Notes under the pieces: model-generated
Told to the model about the DNA's origin: nothing
The model's database searches: none
The model's input: only the letters and a program-made list of their open reading frames with translations
Shown here: in pieces, positions 22,128 to 24,448 of the stretch
Position numbering within the stretch: position 1 is the first letter of the stretch
How the letters are laid out: each line of letters opens with the position of its first letter
NCBI GenBank assembly: GCA_903824455.1
Contig: CAIJWY010000238.1
Coordinates: 1 to 24,448, forward strand
From: an uncultured Micrococcales bacterium
GTDB taxonomy: Bacteria; Actinomycetota; Actinomycetes; Actinomycetales; Microbacteriaceae
Reading direction: 5' to 3'
DNA length: 24,448 nucleotides
Made by a program: the position numbers and the translations under genes

Positions 22128-22927
22128 CGACCGCGGAAGCTGTCCATGGTTCGGTTCACGCCAAAAAAGTCGGTTAACCTGTCGAATGCGCGAATCGGAA
22201 TTACTCTCACTACCGGAATCACGTGAACGAACTTTGGCATAACCAACATGGCTTTGCCCTTTTCAACCGAACGTAAAATCTTGGCAGCAACCTTGGCTTC
22301 GTCGAGGATTGGAAGTAACCACGGGAACTTGGTTTGAACACCATCGAACATGCCGGTTCCGATGTAGTGCGGGCAAACCGTGAGGGTATTCACCCGGCTT
22401 CCCTTCATGCGAAGTTCCGAGCGAAGTGATTCCATGAAACCGAATGCGGCAAACTTGCTGGCCGCGTAGTCGGAGAGCTTGGCAACACCAAGCAAACCAG
22501 AAGCGCTAGAAATGGTGACCACGCAGCCGCGGCCGGATTGAACCATGGCAGGAAGGAACGCTTGGGTCATCCAGTAGAGCGAGAGCACGTTCACCTTGTA
22601 GGTGCGTTCAATTGATTCGGGGTTGAGGTCGAGGAACCAATCGCCAGAAACCACCCCGGCATTGTTGAATAGCACGTCGACCGAACCCACGATTAGCGCC
22701 AGTTTGTTCACGGCCAAACGGTCAGTGACGTCAACCTGGTGAGCTTCGGCCGAACCGCCGGACGCTTTAATTTCGGCGGCAACCTTCTTGGCGCTGGCCA
22801 GGTTCAGGTCCCAGATGATTACGTGGGCTCCCTTGGCCGCGGCTTGAATACCGAGTTGGCGACCGAGACCGCTGGCGCCGCCGGTAATTAGGATTCGACT
22901 TCCAGATAGAGCAACTTTGTAGGTCAT
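22118..22927 (-). CDS. short-chain dehydrogenase/reductase (SDR)
   Basis: Classical SDR of 269 aa. TGGASGLG (15-22) binds the cofactor; Asp40 at the end of the second strand favours NAD(H). NNAG (88-91) and the Ser141-Tyr154-Lys158 triad are intact. The C-terminal region with KFVHVIPVVRVIP and a basic end resembles membrane-associated retinol-dehydrogenase-like members. The ATG overlaps the aldehyde dehydrogenase stop by 4 bp, so an alcohol/ketone-aldehyde oxidation pair is likely. The substrate is unknown. Confidence 0.92.
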   Translation of the reverse strand: MTYKVALSGSRILITGGASGLGRQLGIQAAAKGAHVIIWDLNLASAKKVAAEIKASGGSAEAHQVDVTDRLAVNKLALIVGSVDVLFNNAGVVSGDWFLDLNPESIERTYKVNVLSLYWMTQAFLPAMVQSGRGCVVTISSASGLLGVAKLSDYAASKFAAFGFMESLRSELRMKGSRVNTLTVCPHYIGTGMFDGVQTKFPWLLPILDEAKVAAKILRSVEKGKAMLVMPKFVHVIPVVRVIPIRAFDRLTDFFGVNRTMDSFRGRTK

Positions 22928-24324
22928 GAGATTTTGTTCCAGATTCCTAGTAGGCGGGTGAGTAACGTGGCGAAGGCTCGATTGCTTTGCTTGCCAATTG
23001 GTGCGATACCAACCATGCGCTGAACCGAGATGGTTTGCGAATTGGTGTATTTGAGCAAGCCCTCACGACCGTGACGACGACCAAGGCCGGAGGTCTTCAT
23101 TCCACCCATCGGCGCATCGTGCGAGGCGAAGCCGGCACTGAAACCTTCGTTGATGTTTACCGAACCAGATTCCATCTGCTCAGCGGCGCGCTTTGCGGCG
23201 GCGCCTCCCCAAACGCTCGAGTTCAAACCGTAATCGGTGTCGTTTCCGCGGGCAACCGCCTCAGCATCGTTAGCCACCTTGTAGATCGAAACTACCGGGC
23301 CGAAGGTTTCCCCGCGCCCGAGCTCCATGTCATCTGAGACATTGGTGAGAATGGTTGGCTCGAAGTAGGTAGGTGCGATGTCTGGGCGAACCTTGCCGCC
23401 AACCTCAACCTTCGCTCCCTTGGCAATTGCTTCGTTCACCTGATCGCGCACGCGAACGAACTGCTTTTCGCTGATCAGTGGGCCCATGGTGATTTCCCAA
23501 TCATTACCAGAACCCAGCTTCATCGCCTTGGTGTTGGCAACAAAGTGCTTCAGGAATTCGTCATATTTGCTTTCCACAACGTAGATGCGTTCAATTGCGA
23601 TGCAAAGTTGCCCACTGTTTGAGTAGCAGGCGCGAACCGCTCCGTGAGCTGCCTTCACCGGGTCGGCATCGGAGAGCACCAGCATGGGGTTCTTACCGCC
23701 GAGCTCGGCCGAGAACGGAATCAGCCGTTCGGCACATTGGGTGGCAACGAGTCGGCCGGTTGCTGTTGAACCGGTAAACATCACAAAGTTCACAGCCTGA
23801 ATTAGGTCGGAGCCGTGAACGCGGCCTCCGCCGTGAACGATTGAAACCAAACCTTCGGGAAGACCGGCCTCCTGCATGAGCTCCAACATTAGGTCGGCAA
23901 TTTTCGGCGTCATCTCGTCTGGAAGCAGAACCACCGAGTTACCGGCAATAAGGGCTGGTGCGATGTCGGTAGCTGGGAGAGTGAACGGATAGTTCCAGGG
24001 AGTGATCACACCAACTACGCCGACGGGTCGATAAACCTCACGGGTTTTGGTAAAAATCGGGAAAGCACCGCGCCTTCTGTGCTCCCTCAAAATTCCAGCC
24101 GCATGGCGTCCGTAGTAGTGGGTGAGTTGAACTGTGTCGAGCATCTCTTCGAATGCGCTCAAACGATTCTTGTGGGTCTCTTCCTGAATCACGTCGAGGA
24201 TTTGATCCTGCCTGGCCAGAACCAGTTTTGAGAATCTAAGGAAGATGGCAGCACGAGTTCTAACCGGAACTTTTGCCCACTCTTTTTGGGCGACACGCGC
24301 CTTGGCAACTACGTTGTTGATCAT
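22924..24324 (-). CDS. aldehyde dehydrogenase, succinate-semialdehyde dehydrogenase-like
   Basis: NAD(P)-dependent aldehyde dehydrogenase of 466 aa. Asn111 (PWNYP), Glu207 (ELGGKNPM) and catalytic Cys241 (NSGQLCIA) are all present, along with the GETFGPVVS and GLNSSVWGG blocks. The closest type is the actinobacterial succinic-semialdehyde dehydrogenase group, but substrate assignment is weak. A TTG at 24342 would add six residues; the ATG at 24322-24324 is preferred because TACCCT lies exactly 6 bases before it. It is the first gene of the pair with the SDR. Confidence 0.92.
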   Translation of the reverse strand: MINNVVAKARVAQKEWAKVPVRTRAAIFLRFSKLVLARQDQILDVIQEETHKNRLSAFEEMLDTVQLTHYYGRHAAGILREHRRRGAFPIFTKTREVYRPVGVVGVITPWNYPFTLPATDIAPALIAGNSVVLLPDEMTPKIADLMLELMQEAGLPEGLVSIVHGGGRVHGSDLIQAVNFVMFTGSTATGRLVATQCAERLIPFSAELGGKNPMLVLSDADPVKAAHGAVRACYSNSGQLCIAIERIYVVESKYDEFLKHFVANTKAMKLGSGNDWEITMGPLISEKQFVRVRDQVNEAIAKGAKVEVGGKVRPDIAPTYFEPTILTNVSDDMELGRGETFGPVVSIYKVANDAEAVARGNDTDYGLNSSVWGGAAAKRAAEQMESGSVNINEGFSAGFASHDAPMGGMKTSGLGRRHGREGLLKYTNSQTISVQRMVGIAPIGKQSNRAFATLLTRLLGIWNKIS

Positions 24325-24330
24325 TGTAAA

Positions 24331-24336
24331 AGGGTA
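24331..24336 (-). promoter_or_regulatory. leaderless -10 box of the aldehyde dehydrogenase gene
   Basis: On the minus strand TACCCT, then TTTACA and the ATG at 24324. It overlaps the alternative TTG start region and argues against it. Confidence 0.45.
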
Positions 24337-24362
24337 GCCCAAAACCTCTCAGGTTGTCTTGT

Positions 24363-24368
24363 TACCAT
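24363..24368 (+). promoter_or_regulatory. leaderless -10 box of the rightmost secreted-protein gene
   Basis: TACCAT, then TGACCC and the ATG at 24375. It is divergent from the aldehyde dehydrogenase promoter across a 50-bp gap. Confidence 0.45.
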
Positions 24369-24374
24369 TGACCC

Positions 24375-24448
24375 ATGAAATTGAAAGGTGCGCTTTTAAC
24401 TGCGCTCCTACTGCTAGTGGGGCTGACCGGAATTCCGGCAGAGGCGAA
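24375..24448 (+). CDS. secreted or exported protein, partial (N-terminus only)
   Basis: From the ATG at 24375 the frame is open to the right edge. The visible 24 residues are a signal peptide: MKLKG, a Leu-rich hydrophobic core, and a likely cut at PAEA. The mature protein lies outside the window, so no function can be given. The leaderless -10 pattern supports the start. Confidence 0.65.
   Translation, partial: MKLKGALLTALLLLVGLTGIPAEA

Overview
The window is about 24.4 kb of dense bacterial chromosome with moderate GC (by eye a little over half). Gene families and gene order point to an actinobacterium, probably a small-genome freshwater member of Microbacteriaceae (Luna-type, such as Rhodoluna or Aquiluna). 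The clues are the purF-purM-DUF3073 arrangement next to an SCP-like gene (the order seen in Mycobacterium tuberculosis), a DUF3073 protein, an SCP_3-type protein, actinobacterial-style purC and purD, and many leaderless start codons. The genus is inference. No rRNA, IS element, prophage, CRISPR array or replication origin was seen.

Layout. 1-1098: partial tilS (minus) divergent from inorganic pyrophosphatase ppa (plus). 1095-2309: secreted NlpC/P60 peptidoglycan hydrolase (minus). 2310-2887 has no large ORF. It holds a tRNA-Glu/Asp/Phe array, a two-way terminator, and on the minus strand a 17-codon gene for the Cys-rich peptide MTNLQDGCNCGGCNCGK with its own promoter, strong Shine-Dalgarno and terminator. 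2888-7277: a transport operon with a DHA2 drug exporter, a KimA-like potassium symporter and a pair of CrcB/Fluc fluoride-channel subunits. 7337-12998: DUF3073, then a minus-strand operon (SCP-like, small membrane protein, purF, purM) facing a plus-strand purD-purC operon across only 35 bp. 13002-13127: a 41-codon single-TM protein. 13191-17376: a whole fructose-type PTS, with IIA-IIB-IIC on the minus strand divergent from ptsH-ptsI. 17453-19050: LicC-like nucleotidyltransferase with galU. 19052-24324: LLM flavin oxidoreductase, rlmN, nitroreductase, and an aldehyde dehydrogenase-SDR pair. From 24375 a secreted protein starts and leaves the window.

How it works together. Much of the window is housekeeping: the purine pathway (PurF, PurD, PurM, PurC), pyrophosphate removal (Ppa), UDP-glucose supply (GalU), decoding accuracy (TilS, RlmN), and sugar uptake with phosphorylation (PTS). 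The genome is packed tightly: five convergent protein-gene pairs meet within -4 to +3 bp, and operon genes overlap by 1-16 bp. Eight genes have a TANNNT hexamer 6 (once 7) bases before the start codon and no clear Shine-Dalgarno, which indicates leaderless transcription.

The most novel-looking element is the 17-aa CNCG-G-CNCG peptide gene at 2753-2806. Next are the nested inverted repeats in the PTS divergent region (15337-15401), the perfect 16-bp palindrome upstream of the NlpC/P60 gene (2354-2369), and the orphan 41-aa membrane protein.
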